16,255 bases of DNA from an uncultured Eubacteriales bacterium. Lineage in GTDB: Bacteria > Bacillota > Clostridia > Christensenellales > UBA1242. The position numbers were made by a program, and so were the translations under genes. Below are positions 1 to 7,962 of the stretch, piece after piece. Under the pieces are notes generated by a model. It was not told the origin of the DNA and did no database searches. It saw only the letters and a list, made by a program, of their open reading frames with translations. The stretch's first letter is position 1, and every line of letters starts with the position of its first letter. The stretch is taken from contig CAQFKO010000030.1 of NCBI GenBank assembly GCA_948787875.1, forward strand, positions 1 to 16,255. The letters are read 5' to 3'.

Positions 1-43
1 TTCGTAGTCGTGACTGGAGTTCAGACGTGTGCTCTTCCGATCT
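1..43. other. Illumina library adapter left in the assembly
   Basis: Positions 10-43 match, base for base, the 34-nt TruSeq-type read-2 adapter (it begins GTGACTGGAGTTC and ends CTCTTCCGATCT). Positions 2-9 would then be an 8-nt i7 index (GACTACGA on the other strand), and position 1 fits the next adapter base. This is not genomic DNA. Genomic sequence begins at 44, inside glmM. The GTG at 10 that could be read as a start codon is adapter sequence. Confidence 0.97.
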
Positions 44-633
44 GTGAAGTTGTTGACGGTGATGGCATTTTATATATTTGCGGAAAGCAAATGAAAAAGA
101 ACGGCAGACTCACAAAAAACACAATTGTTACCACAATTATGTCAAATTTTGGTTTATATAAGGCACTTGAAGAAGCGAATATTGATTATTCAAAAACACA
201 GGTGGGCGATAAATTCGTTTATGAAAATATGTCTAATAACAACTTTAAAATCGGCGGAGAACAATCAGGGCATATTATCTTTTCCAAATATGCTTCAACG
301 GGAGACGGAATTCTTACCAGCTTAAAAGTTATGGAAGCCATGATGGAAGAAAAAACCACTTTAAGCAAACTTATGGAAGGGTTTAAAAAATATCCTCAGG
401 TTTTGATAAACGCAAAAGTTACTGATAAAAATTTGGTTATGGAAGATGAGGATATTATTAATGCAATAAAAGAAGCTGAGGCAGAACTTTCTGATGATGG
501 AAGAGTGCTTGTTAGAGCTTCGGGAACCGAACCGATTGTCAGAGTTATGGTTGAGGCAGATAGTGAAGAAAAGTGCAACACTTTGGCAAATAAAATTGTT
601 GATTTATTAAAAAGCAAAAATTATTTAATTTAA
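44..633 (+). CDS. glmM: Phosphoglucosamine mutase, C-terminal part (5' truncated by assembly end)
   Basis: GlmM converts glucosamine-6-phosphate to glucosamine-1-phosphate in the cytoplasm, the step after GlmS on the way to UDP-GlcNAc and peptidoglycan. About 196 residues remain of a family normally near 445-450. The fragment begins just after the metal-binding DGDGDR loop, so the active-site serine and metal loop are missing here. Visible family motifs are VDGDGILYIC at the start, the sugar-binding loop GGEQSGHIIF followed by STGDGIL, and the phosphate-binding loop RASGTEPIVRVMVE near the C-terminus. The GGEQSGH form and overall match are closer to Gram-positive GlmM than to general phosphomannomutases. 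The frame is intact to TAA at 631-633, and glmS follows after 18 nt, so the two are surely cotranscribed. The truncation is an assembly artefact and not a biological deletion, because the break coincides with adapter sequence. Confidence 0.95.
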
Positions 634-637
634 AATT

Positions 638-644
638 AAGGAGG
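638..644 (+). promoter_or_regulatory. Shine-Dalgarno site deciding the glmS start
   Basis: AAGGAGG lies 7 nt before the ATG at 652 but only 1 nt before the ATG at 646. Normal spacing therefore selects 652, which also places cysteine directly after the initiator methionine as this enzyme requires. Confidence 0.88.
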
Positions 645-651
645 CATGACT

Positions 652-2487
652 ATGTGTGGCATAGTTGGCTATGTTGGGGGCAAACAAGCAAGCAAAATTT
701 TGCTTGAAGGGCTATCTAAACTAGAATATAGAGGTTATGATTCTGCCGGTATTGCGGTTAGAAATGATGATGGCAATATTAATATTGTTAGAACAAAAGG
801 TAAGTTAAAAAATTTAATAGAAAAAACCAATAACGGTGAAGATTTAGAAGGCAGTTGTGGAATTGGTCACACAAGATGGGCAACACATGGCGAGCCTAGT
901 GAAAAAAATGCACACCCTCATTACAGCGAAAAAGATTCGGTAGTTGTTGTTCATAACGGTATTATTGAAAACTATGCGGAAATAAAAGAAAAGCTTATTG
1001 AAAAAGGCTATAAATTTTATTCCCAAACAGATACAGAAGTTGTTGCCAATTTGATAGATTATTACTACAAAGAAATTGAAAACGACCCATTAGACGCAAT
1101 AAAAAAATTTATGCTTAGAGTTCGTGGCTCTTATGCTATTGCTGTAATGTATAAGGACTGTCCTAATGAAATTTATGCAGTAAGAAAAGATAGTCCAATG
1201 ATTATCGGTATTGCCGACGGAGAAACATTTATTGCTTCTGATGTTCCTGCAATGCTTAAATATACCAGAGATGTTTATTACATTGATAATATGGAGCTTG
1301 CAAAAATAACAGCAGGAAAGGCGGAATTTTTTAACTCTGACGAAGAGGTTATTGAAAAAGAGCTTGTTCATATTACTATGGACGAAACTGCCGCTGAAAA
1401 AAATGGATTTGAACATTTTATGATGAAAGAAATCCACGAACAGCCGGAAGCTATTAAAAAAACCATTAATTCTATTGTGGAAGATGGCAAAATAAATTTG
1501 GAAAAAGTTGGCATTGATGCGGAAAAAATAAAGAATTATAATCAAATTTTTATAGTTGGTTGCGGTTCGGCATATCATGTGGGCGTAACTTTAAAATATG
1601 TTTTTGAGAGTATTGCAAAAATCCCTGTTCAAGTTGATTTTGCTTCGGAATTTAGGTACAGAAGTCCACTTTTAACAGAAAAGACATTGGTTATTTTAAT
1701 AAGTCAATCAGGCGAAACTGCGGACACTCTTGCAGCGCTTAAAGAAGCAAAAAAACATAATGTTGATACGCTTTCTATTGTTAATGTTGTAGGCTCTTCA
1801 ATCGCAAGGGCTTCTGAATATGTTTTGTATACCTTAGCCGGTCCGGAAATTGCCGTTGCGACCACAAAGGCTTATAGTGCTCAGCTTGTTGCGGGATATT
1901 TGCTGGCTGTTCAATTTGCAAAAGAAAGAGATGTGATTGACGATAAGGAATATAAAAACCTTATTGAAGAAATTAATGCTATTCCTGAAAAAGTTGACGA
2001 AGTTGTAAATACCCAAGAAGATATAAAGCACTTGGCTTCAATGTTTTCTAATGTAGACGACGTGTTTATGATTGGAAGAGGAATTGATTATGCAATTAGC
2101 CTTGAAGGAAGCCTTAAAATGAAAGAGGTTAGCTATGTTCATACAGAAGCTTATGCGGCGGGTGAACTTAAACATGGCACAATAAGTTTGATTGAAGATG
2201 GAACTTTGGTTATTGGACTGCTTACTCAAAAGTCTTTGATTGAAAAAACGTTAAGCAATATGCAAGAAACAAAAAGTCGTGGTGCAAGGCTTTTGGCTGT
2301 TGCAACAAACGGTATCGGTGCAGCAAAATCTTGCGATTATGTTATTAATATTCCAAAAATCAATCCTTATTTTTCGGCAAGTGTTGCAGTTATACCTTTG
2401 CAAATTATGAGTTATTATATGAGCGTTTTGCGTGGGCTTGATGTTGATAAGCCTCGAAACCTTGCAAAAAGCGTTACAGTTGAATAA
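652..2487 (+). CDS. glmS: Glutamine--fructose-6-phosphate aminotransferase (isomerizing)
   Basis: GlmS makes glucosamine-6-phosphate from fructose-6-phosphate and glutamine, the committed step to UDP-GlcNAc; it acts in the cytoplasm as a dimer. The protein is 611 aa, normal for the family. The N-terminal class II glutamine amidotransferase domain (about 1-220) starts MCGIVGYVGG, with Cys2 becoming the N-terminal nucleophile after Met removal. It also shows GHTRWATHG (72-80) and HNGIIENY (101-108). Two SIS sugar-isomerase domains follow: the first has GCGSAYHVG near 300 and SQSGETADT near 351, the second has YVHTEAYAAGELKHG. The C-terminus ends in the typical KPRNLAKSVTVE. A start at 646 would add Met-Thr before the catalytic cysteine and is unlikely. 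The gene is 18 nt downstream of glmM, leaving no room for a glmS ribozyme in this gap, and a terminator follows 4 nt after the stop. Confidence 0.98.
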   Translation: MCGIVGYVGGKQASKILLEGLSKLEYRGYDSAGIAVRNDDGNINIVRTKGKLKNLIEKTNNGEDLEGSCGIGHTRWATHGEPSEKNAHPHYSEKDSVVVVHNGIIENYAEIKEKLIEKGYKFYSQTDTEVVANLIDYYYKEIENDPLDAIKKFMLRVRGSYAIAVMYKDCPNEIYAVRKDSPMIIGIADGETFIASDVPAMLKYTRDVYYIDNMELAKITAGKAEFFNSDEEVIEKELVHITMDETAAEKNGFEHFMMKEIHEQPEAIKKTINSIVEDGKINLEKVGIDAEKIKNYNQIFIVGCGSAYHVGVTLKYVFESIAKIPVQVDFASEFRYRSPLLTEKTLVILISQSGETADTLAALKEAKKHNVDTLSIVNVVGSSIARASEYVLYTLAGPEIAVATTKAYSAQLVAGYLLAVQFAKERDVIDDKEYKNLIEEINAIPEKVDEVVNTQEDIKHLASMFSNVDDVFMIGRGIDYAISLEGSLKMKEVSYVHTEAYAAGELKHGTISLIEDGTLVIGLLTQKSLIEKTLSNMQETKSRGARLLAVATNGIGAAKSCDYVINIPKINPYFSASVAVIPLQIMSYYMSVLRGLDVDKPRNLAKSVTVE

Positions 2488-2491
2488 AAGT

Positions 2492-2518
2492 AAGACCTGA
2501 AAATTTCAGGTCTTTTTT
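2492..2518 (+). terminator. Rho-independent terminator after glmS
   Basis: A stem of about 9-11 bp is formed by AAGACCTGAA and TTCAGGTCTT, with a short A/T-rich loop and a run of six T (2513-2518). It starts 4 nt after the glmS stop and ends the glmM-glmS unit. Confidence 0.92.
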
Positions 2519-2584
2519 ATTACATAAAACTAGTTTGTTTTGCTGAAAATAAATGTAGATATTTTAAGATTTGACCATAAAGAT

Positions 2585-2614
2585 TTGACATTAATTTACA
2601 TATAATTTTATAAT
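2585..2614 (+). promoter_or_regulatory. Sigma-A-type promoter for the lipoprotein pair
   Basis: Consensus TTGACA at 2585-2590 and consensus TATAAT at 2609-2614 are separated by 18 nt. A start of transcription near 2621 would give a leader of about 38 nt. It lies in the 140-nt gap after the glmS terminator, so the following two genes form their own unit. A closer TATAAT at 2601-2606 is only 10 nt from the -35 and cannot pair with it. Confidence 0.82.
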
Positions 2615-2658
2615 TAATATGTAAGTTTATTAAATATTTTGGGAGATTAAGGGTTGTA

Positions 2659-3612
2659 ATGAGTAAACTAAAAAAGTTTTTTATGGCTATGGTTGCGTTT
2701 TCGGTTATGCTGTTTTTTGTCGGCTGCGGAAAAACTGAACCAATTGACCCAAATTCGCCAAATTTGCCTCCTTCTTCCGAATCAGATTTATTGACTGACA
2801 CTGATGTAAAAAATATTTTAAAACAATCACTTCAAATTTTGAACGGTGATATTGTAAAAATTAATAGTTTTTCTTATTTAACAGAATCGGATTTTCATTC
2901 TTCGTTTAATATTCCGGCAGAAATGGAAGAGATTCTAAATATTGGTTTATTGTTTGAAACTATGCTAAAAGCTTATGAGCAGTCGCAGTTTAAAACAGAA
3001 AAATTATATTCCGCTAAAAATTCTTCAAATTTTAAACAGTTTTCAAAAATTTCCGTTAATAATATAGATTCAAAAATTTCATTTACAATTATTGAAGATG
3101 GCTTTGATAAGCAAGGGGAGATTAAAATATTTGTATTGGATTCTGTTTTAAAAGAAAATCAAGTCAGTGTGATTCGATTAAAAGTTTTAAAGACTGACCA
3201 AAATGGAAAAAATCTTTCTTTGTTTGGATTTGAAATTGATGTTGAAAATGATTTAATGACGCTTTATTACGGAAAACCTTCAACAAGTTTAAATCCAATT
3301 ATATTTGTAAGCGAAGACATGAATGATGTTGTTTGGAATACTTGTATGATTTGCCATTTTGATTTTTCGGAAAATGCAGATCTTAAATATTTTTCAGATT
3401 ATAAAATTAAAATTGGCAATACAAATATTGTGCCAAGAGAAGCATTTATGAAAATGGTTATAAATGCAAAATTTGTTGAATGTGGGCTTAGTTATGTGGA
3501 ATTTGATGCACTTTATGACGAAAAGAAAAATATAAGTGGCACTATGTTTGATAACTTGAATAAAAAATTTATTGAGTATAAATTATCGGAAAATATTTTT
3601 AAGATAATTTAG
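2659..3612 (+). CDS. Putative lipoprotein, unrecognised (317 aa)
   Basis: I do not recognise a family. The N-terminus is a lipoprotein signal peptide: basic MSKLKK, a hydrophobic core to about residue 21, then FVGC with the lipidated Cys23. A Pro/Ser/Asp-rich linker (about residues 26-43) follows, as expected for a protein standing off the outer face of the membrane. The rest is a soluble-looking domain without further membrane segments, repeats or recognisable catalytic motifs; it is rich in Lys, Asn, Ile and Phe. Only three further cysteines occur after residue 25 (in TCMIC and ECG), too few to suggest a metal site with confidence. The start is supported by AAGGG at 2649-2653, 5 nt upstream. 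The next gene begins 8 nt after the stop and is also a lipoprotein, so the two are cotranscribed and may act together on the cell surface. Codon use looks like that of its neighbours. Confidence 0.8.
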   Translation: MSKLKKFFMAMVAFSVMLFFVGCGKTEPIDPNSPNLPPSSESDLLTDTDVKNILKQSLQILNGDIVKINSFSYLTESDFHSSFNIPAEMEEILNIGLLFETMLKAYEQSQFKTEKLYSAKNSSNFKQFSKISVNNIDSKISFTIIEDGFDKQGEIKIFVLDSVLKENQVSVIRLKVLKTDQNGKNLSLFGFEIDVENDLMTLYYGKPSTSLNPIIFVSEDMNDVVWNTCMICHFDFSENADLKYFSDYKIKIGNTNIVPREAFMKMVINAKFVECGLSYVEFDALYDEKKNISGTMFDNLNKKFIEYKLSENIFKII

Positions 3613-3620
3613 GAGGAAAT

Positions 3621-5915
3621 ATGAAGAAAAAATTAAGGAATCTGTTTTTGACAATTTTGTTAATTTTGCCAATGATGTTTGTTTTTTCTGCTTGTGGAAA
3701 TAATGATGGAGATTCTAAGCCTCCTACAACGCAACAACCATCTGATCCGGGAGGTGAAATTCCGGTAAAAGATACCTATAAGGTTATAATAGATTATGCA
3801 TTGCCGGAAAAGCTTGAAGGAATTTTGACAAACAAAGAAATCACTTCAAACACAGATACAAGTTTTAATTTGCCTATATTCACAGGTTCAAATTTAGATA
3901 AGTATTTTGAAGGTTGGTATTATCTTTCAAATAATCAAAAAATTGAAGCCGCATCTATCAAAGGAACAAAAGACCAAACAATAAGCATTTATGCAACTTG
4001 GAAGGAAGATATTCTTGACACTTATTATACTGACGGTTTGCAATTTGAAACAGATTCTCAAAATAACTTTGCAAGTGTGGTGGGTTATTTGGGAACTAGG
4101 AACACAGTTGTTATTCCGAAGACTTATATAAAAGATAATGTTAGTTATGAAGTATCTTCAATATCAGCACAGGGAAATAGTTTTTCTTCGATAAAAGAAG
4201 TTATTGTTTTGGGAAACAATATTGATATTGGTGAAAGAACATTTCAAAATTCTTCAATTGAGAAGTTTGATTTTTCGGGCATAAAAACTATTGGAAATTT
4301 CGCATTTTCTGGCTCAAAATTGTTTGAAGCGGTTTTTTCCGAAGATTTATATTCAATTGGAACTAATGCTTTTGAAAATTGCAAAGAGTTTACAAGAGTT
4401 GATTTTTCAAAAGCTCCTTCAAATTACTTTATGATTTCCGAATATTTATTTCAAAACTGTGAAAAGCTGGCTGATGTAAAATTTTCTGAATTTATTACAA
4501 ATATTCAAGCATCAGCTTTTAAAAATTGTTTAAGCTTAAAAAATATTGATTTTATTGCAAATGTACAAGCTATTGAGAGTGAAGCATTTTATAATTGTAA
4601 TTCATTATCAAAAATTGTTTTGTCTGACAAATTAGATAATATTGGGTTTAATGTTTTCGGAAATATTTATGGTAAAGTTGATTTAATTCTTGGAAAATTG
4701 TTTAACTCAAATCAACAAAGACTAAGCGAAATTTTTGGAAATTCAACTAACAATATTGAAAAAATTACTCTTGAAGGCGATTCGATTTTTGTAATTTATC
4801 AAAGATATTTTGCAGATTGTGTTGGGCTTAAATCGTTTATTATGGCTGACTCGGTAACAGAAGTTCAACAATATGCTTTTGCTGGCTGTGAAAATTTATT
4901 AAATATAACATTTTCTCAAAATATTGTAGGTGACACTTTTAATGCCAATGCTTTTGAAGACACAATGTTTTATAAACAAAATGATAAACTTTTGATTAGA
5001 AATGGGGTAGTTTTGCTTGCTCCTCATGGCTTGCCTGAGATTTTGACAGTAGAAGATTTTGCCGGAGCGACATCTATTGCCAAAGATGTTTTTGCAAACA
5101 ATAGTTCTGTTAGAAAGGTTGTTTTGCCAAAAACACTTGTAAGTATTGGAAGCAATGCGTTTTTAGGTTGCAAAAATCTTTATGAGATTGAGTTTGAAGA
5201 AAACTCCGAATTAACAACTATCTGGCAGAAAGCTTTTTATGAATGTGAAAATTTATCTAAATTAAACTTAAATAATTGCAAGCAATTATCTACTATTGCT
5301 AACTATGCATTTTACAGAACGGGAAATATTAATACATTTATTCTTCCTGCTTCCATTGAAATACTTGGCAAGGCTTGCTTTGGGTTTGCAAATATTTCAG
5401 CCTTTGAAATTGATGGTGAAAACTTAAACTACTTGGCAGAAGATGGTGTTTTATATGAACTTGCCGGCGGAAAAAAAGTTTCTATTTATGCTTATCCAAA
5501 TGCAAATTTAAGTACCATTTATAAAGTTCCTAACACCGTTACAACAATCAAGCAAAGTGCTTTTGCAAATAACTCAATTTTGGAATTTGTTTATATTTCT
5601 TCCGAAATAACATTTGAAACCGAAGCATTTTTAAATACCAAAACAACAATTTTAACGGAATCAGAAAACTATAATCTTCCGCTTAACGACGATTGGAATA
5701 GCAGAATTTATGTTAAATATGATATTGGAAATGAAGAATATACTATTTTGGGCGAAACAATTGAATTCAATTTTAATTTTGACAGTTCATTAACCGCAAA
5801 GTATTTTGTGAAAATTGTTGACGGCGACAAGTCTTATTATTATACTATTAATATAGTTAAAGGTGAAGCGGTTAATATAACTGATATTTCTTCGTCAATA
5901 GTGGGACAAGTTTAA
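3621..5915 (+). CDS. Lipoprotein with an InlB-type repeat and BspA-type leucine-rich repeats
   Basis: This is a predicted surface lipoprotein of 764 aa. The signal peptide ends in FSAC with lipidated Cys25, followed by a Pro/Thr/Gly linker to about residue 48. Residues about 52-128 form one InlB/Listeria-Bacteroides-type repeat (start YKVIIDYALP, then FEGWYYLS and ISIYATW). From about 155 to 690 runs a BspA-type (LRR_5) leucine-rich repeat array: repeated units contain an AF or TF, then xxC/xxS, a short leucine/isoleucine/phenylalanine strand, and I or IG before the next F, for example TIGNFAFSGS, SIGTNAFENC and SIGSNAFLGC. A DGVLYELAGG segment near 615 is typical of these arrays. The last ~75 residues leave the LRR pattern and are unassigned. 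BspA-type LRR proteins in gut and oral bacteria are usually adhesins or binding proteins; a ligand cannot be named here. AGGAGG overlaps the stop of the preceding gene, and a terminator follows. Confidence 0.88.
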   Translation: MKKKLRNLFLTILLILPMMFVFSACGNNDGDSKPPTTQQPSDPGGEIPVKDTYKVIIDYALPEKLEGILTNKEITSNTDTSFNLPIFTGSNLDKYFEGWYYLSNNQKIEAASIKGTKDQTISIYATWKEDILDTYYTDGLQFETDSQNNFASVVGYLGTRNTVVIPKTYIKDNVSYEVSSISAQGNSFSSIKEVIVLGNNIDIGERTFQNSSIEKFDFSGIKTIGNFAFSGSKLFEAVFSEDLYSIGTNAFENCKEFTRVDFSKAPSNYFMISEYLFQNCEKLADVKFSEFITNIQASAFKNCLSLKNIDFIANVQAIESEAFYNCNSLSKIVLSDKLDNIGFNVFGNIYGKVDLILGKLFNSNQQRLSEIFGNSTNNIEKITLEGDSIFVIYQRYFADCVGLKSFIMADSVTEVQQYAFAGCENLLNITFSQNIVGDTFNANAFEDTMFYKQNDKLLIRNGVVLLAPHGLPEILTVEDFAGATSIAKDVFANNSSVRKVVLPKTLVSIGSNAFLGCKNLYEIEFEENSELTTIWQKAFYECENLSKLNLNNCKQLSTIANYAFYRTGNINTFILPASIEILGKACFGFANISAFEIDGENLNYLAEDGVLYELAGGKKVSIYAYPNANLSTIYKVPNTVTTIKQSAFANNSILEFVYISSEITFETEAFLNTKTTILTESENYNLPLNDDWNSRIYVKYDIGNEEYTILGETIEFNFNFDSSLTAKYFVKIVDGDKSYYYTINIVKGEAVNITDISSSIVGQV

Positions 5916-5930
5916 AATTATAACAAATAT

Positions 5931-5956
5931 AAAAGAGCAATAACCTTGCTCTTTTT
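5931..5956 (+). terminator. Rho-independent terminator after the LRR lipoprotein gene
   Basis: AAAAGAGCAA (5931-5940) pairs with TTGCTCTTTT (5946-5955) around the 5-nt loop TAACC, ending in a T run. It lies 15 nt after the stop and closes the lipoprotein unit. Confidence 0.9.
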
Positions 5957-6000
5957 ATTAAGTTATTTTATATAAATTAGTAAAAATTTGCAAGAAATTG

Positions 6001-6030
6001 TTGTCAATATTTTTAGCGTAAAAATAATTT
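6001..6030 (+). promoter_or_regulatory. Possible promoter for the dnaG operon
   Basis: A promoter is expected between the terminator at 5956 and dnaG. The best candidate is TTGTCA at 6001-6006 with TAATTT at 6025-6030 (18-nt spacer). The -10 is weak and the whole gap is so AT-rich that alternatives exist, such as TATTAT at 6032-6037 without a good -35. Confidence 0.35.
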
Positions 6031-6102
6031 ATATTATACAAAGGATTTTTATAAAAAAAATCGAAATAATTATTATATGCATTTTTTGTAAATAATATGT
6101 AT

Positions 6103-6109
6103 AGGAGGT
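6103..6109 (+). promoter_or_regulatory. Strong Shine-Dalgarno site for a TTG start (dnaG)
   Basis: AGGAGGT is 11 nt upstream of the TTG at 6121, slightly long. An in-frame TAG at 6109-6111 blocks any earlier start, and no ATG occurs in frame before the zinc-finger region, so TTG is the only start that keeps the conserved N-terminus. Confidence 0.8.
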
Positions 6110-6120
6110 AGCAAGCTAAC

Positions 6121-7962
6121 TTGGAAAAAGAAGCCTTTGAAGATTTTAAGCGTGAAATTAAACAAAAAAATGACATAGTTTCTGTTGCCTCTAAATATGT
6201 TCCAATAGAAAGACGAGGCAGATATTATTGGTGTAAATGTCCGTTTCATGGAGAGAAAACCGCGTCGCTTTGTATCAATGACTATGACGGATTTTTTTAT
6301 TGTTATGGTTGCCACATTGGCGGCGATGTAATTAAATTTGTTATGCAAATTGAATCACAAACTTATATTGAAGCAATGAAGATTTTGGCGGGTTGGGCAA
6401 ATATAGAAATTCCTGACTCTCTTGAAAACTTTGGTAATGGTGGTGTAAATATTGCTGCGGCGAAGAAGAGAAAAGACAGACTTATTGCTTTAATGAAAGA
6501 TACGGCAACTCATTATCATGAAAATTTGTCTAAATATACGGCAAAAGCGGCAAATATTTATATGCAACAAAGACAGCTTGACGGTGGTGTTACAAAGCGT
6601 TTTGCAATTGGTTATGCAGAAGGCTATAATGACTTGGTGAATTTTTTAAAGTCAAAAGGTTACACATCGGAAGAGATGCTTGCTGCTGGTGTAATAAAGC
6701 AAAAAGATGGCAAAGATTATGACCCTTTGGCAAACAGACTTATTTTTCCGATTATAGATATTTATGGCAATGTTATAGCATTCGGTGGAAGAATTCTTGA
6801 ATCACAGCCGAATTTTGCAAAATATTTAAATACCGCAGAAACCGAACTTTTTAATAAAAGAAACACGCTTTATGCAATAAATTATTTAAAAAAGCAAAGA
6901 TTGAACGGTCCAATACCTTATGTGATTGTTGTTGAAGGTTATATGGATGTTATTGCGCTTCACAAAGTGGGCTACACAATGACGGTTGCGAGCATGGGCA
7001 CTTCGCTTACTCAAAGCCAAGCAAAAATGATAAAACGTTTTGCGGATAAAGTTTATATTTGCTATGATGGCGACTCTGCGGGACAGAATGCCACAATAAG
7101 AGGATTGGATATTCTTAAAGAAAATGGCCTTGATGTTATGGTTGTTCAATTGCCTGATAAATTTGACCCTGATGATGTAATTAAAAATTATGGAAAAGAA
7201 GGGTATCAAAAACTTTTAGATGAGGCGTTGCCACTTATAGAATTTAAGCTGGCATTTGTTAAATCTAAATATGACTTGCAAAATGTTGACGGAAGAGTAA
7301 AATATTTAAATGAAGCAATTACTGTTTTGGCGTCATTAAATAATGTTGAAAGAGAACTTTATGCTTCAATAGTCAGTGAAACTGCTTCTACTAATTTGGA
7401 CTTTATTAAAAGAGAATTAGATAAAAAACTTAGTGGAAAATCGGTTGCAACTGATATTGAAAGAAAATTGACAGCAGTAAAGAAGGTTGAAATTAAAGAT
7501 GAATCGGCAGAATTGGATAATGTGAGCCCCGTAGTTGTTAAAGCGGAAAAATATATACTTTGCTCACTTATTCACAGAAAACCTTATGCGCATTTTAAAA
7601 CAGATGTAACTTATTTGTTTTCGGGAAAGCGCAGAGAAATATATAAACTTATAATGAGTAAGATTGAAAAAAATTCTGTTAACATTATTGAAGAATTATA
7701 TAATGATTTTGCAGAAGATAATCAGCCTGTTATTGTTGATATAATTAATTACAGTGCTGAGTCTGCCGAAGACGAACAAAATGAAAAAAAATACTATGAC
7801 GATTGTGTAAGAATTGTTTATAAAAATTATTTGGAAATAAAGCAAAAAGAACTTTTAGATGAATATGCAGGTGAAGTCGATAATATAAAAAGACAGAGCT
7901 TGGCAGAACAGATTAAAGATATAGCAAATAAATTAAAATATAAGAGGGTGGACGACTTATGA
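6121..7962 (+). CDS. dnaG: DNA primase
   Basis: DnaG lays down RNA primers at the replication fork, recruited by the replicative helicase. At 613 aa it is full length for Gram-positive primases. The N-terminal CHC2 zinc-binding domain has its ligands at Cys40, His43, Cys61 and Cys64 (CPFH and CYGC), followed by the GGDVIKFVM segment. The catalytic core includes NRLIFPIIDIYGNVIAFGGR (205-224). The TOPRIM metal motifs are VEGYMD (271-276, acidic Glu272) and YDGDSAG (315-321, Asp316 and Asp318). The C-terminal part from about 450 is diverged, as usual for the helicase-interacting domain. The start is TTG, chosen from the AGGAGGT site and an upstream in-frame stop. It is first in a four-gene operon and its stop overlaps the rpoD start by 4 bp (ATGA), implying coupled translation. 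The dnaG-rpoD pairing is the conserved core of the bacterial macromolecular-synthesis operon. Confidence 0.97.
   Translation: MEKEAFEDFKREIKQKNDIVSVASKYVPIERRGRYYWCKCPFHGEKTASLCINDYDGFFYCYGCHIGGDVIKFVMQIESQTYIEAMKILAGWANIEIPDSLENFGNGGVNIAAAKKRKDRLIALMKDTATHYHENLSKYTAKAANIYMQQRQLDGGVTKRFAIGYAEGYNDLVNFLKSKGYTSEEMLAAGVIKQKDGKDYDPLANRLIFPIIDIYGNVIAFGGRILESQPNFAKYLNTAETELFNKRNTLYAINYLKKQRLNGPIPYVIVVEGYMDVIALHKVGYTMTVASMGTSLTQSQAKMIKRFADKVYICYDGDSAGQNATIRGLDILKENGLDVMVVQLPDKFDPDDVIKNYGKEGYQKLLDEALPLIEFKLAFVKSKYDLQNVDGRVKYLNEAITVLASLNNVERELYASIVSETASTNLDFIKRELDKKLSGKSVATDIERKLTAVKKVEIKDESAELDNVSPVVVKAEKYILCSLIHRKPYAHFKTDVTYLFSGKRREIYKLIMSKIEKNSVNIIEELYNDFAEDNQPVIVDIINYSAESAEDEQNEKKYYDDCVRIVYKNYLEIKQKELLDEYAGEVDNIKRQSLAEQIKDIANKLKYKRVDDL

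Noticed and set aside
10..45. GTG start codon and 207-aa full-length small protein at the left end
   Set aside because: The start and first 11 codons are Illumina adapter; the rest is the C-terminal part of GlmM.
646..648. ATG at 646 as the glmS start
   Set aside because: It is 1 nt from the Shine-Dalgarno site and would put two residues before the catalytic cysteine, which must become N-terminal.
2585..2606. TTGACA with the nearer TATAAT at 2601 as promoter
   Set aside because: The spacer is only 10 nt; the second TATAAT at 2609 gives a workable 18-nt spacer.
5957..6120. Small RNA or small gene in the AT-rich gap before dnaG
   Set aside because: I found no start with ribosome binding site other than that of dnaG and no GC-containing stem; the only inverted repeats are short A/T runs expected by chance.
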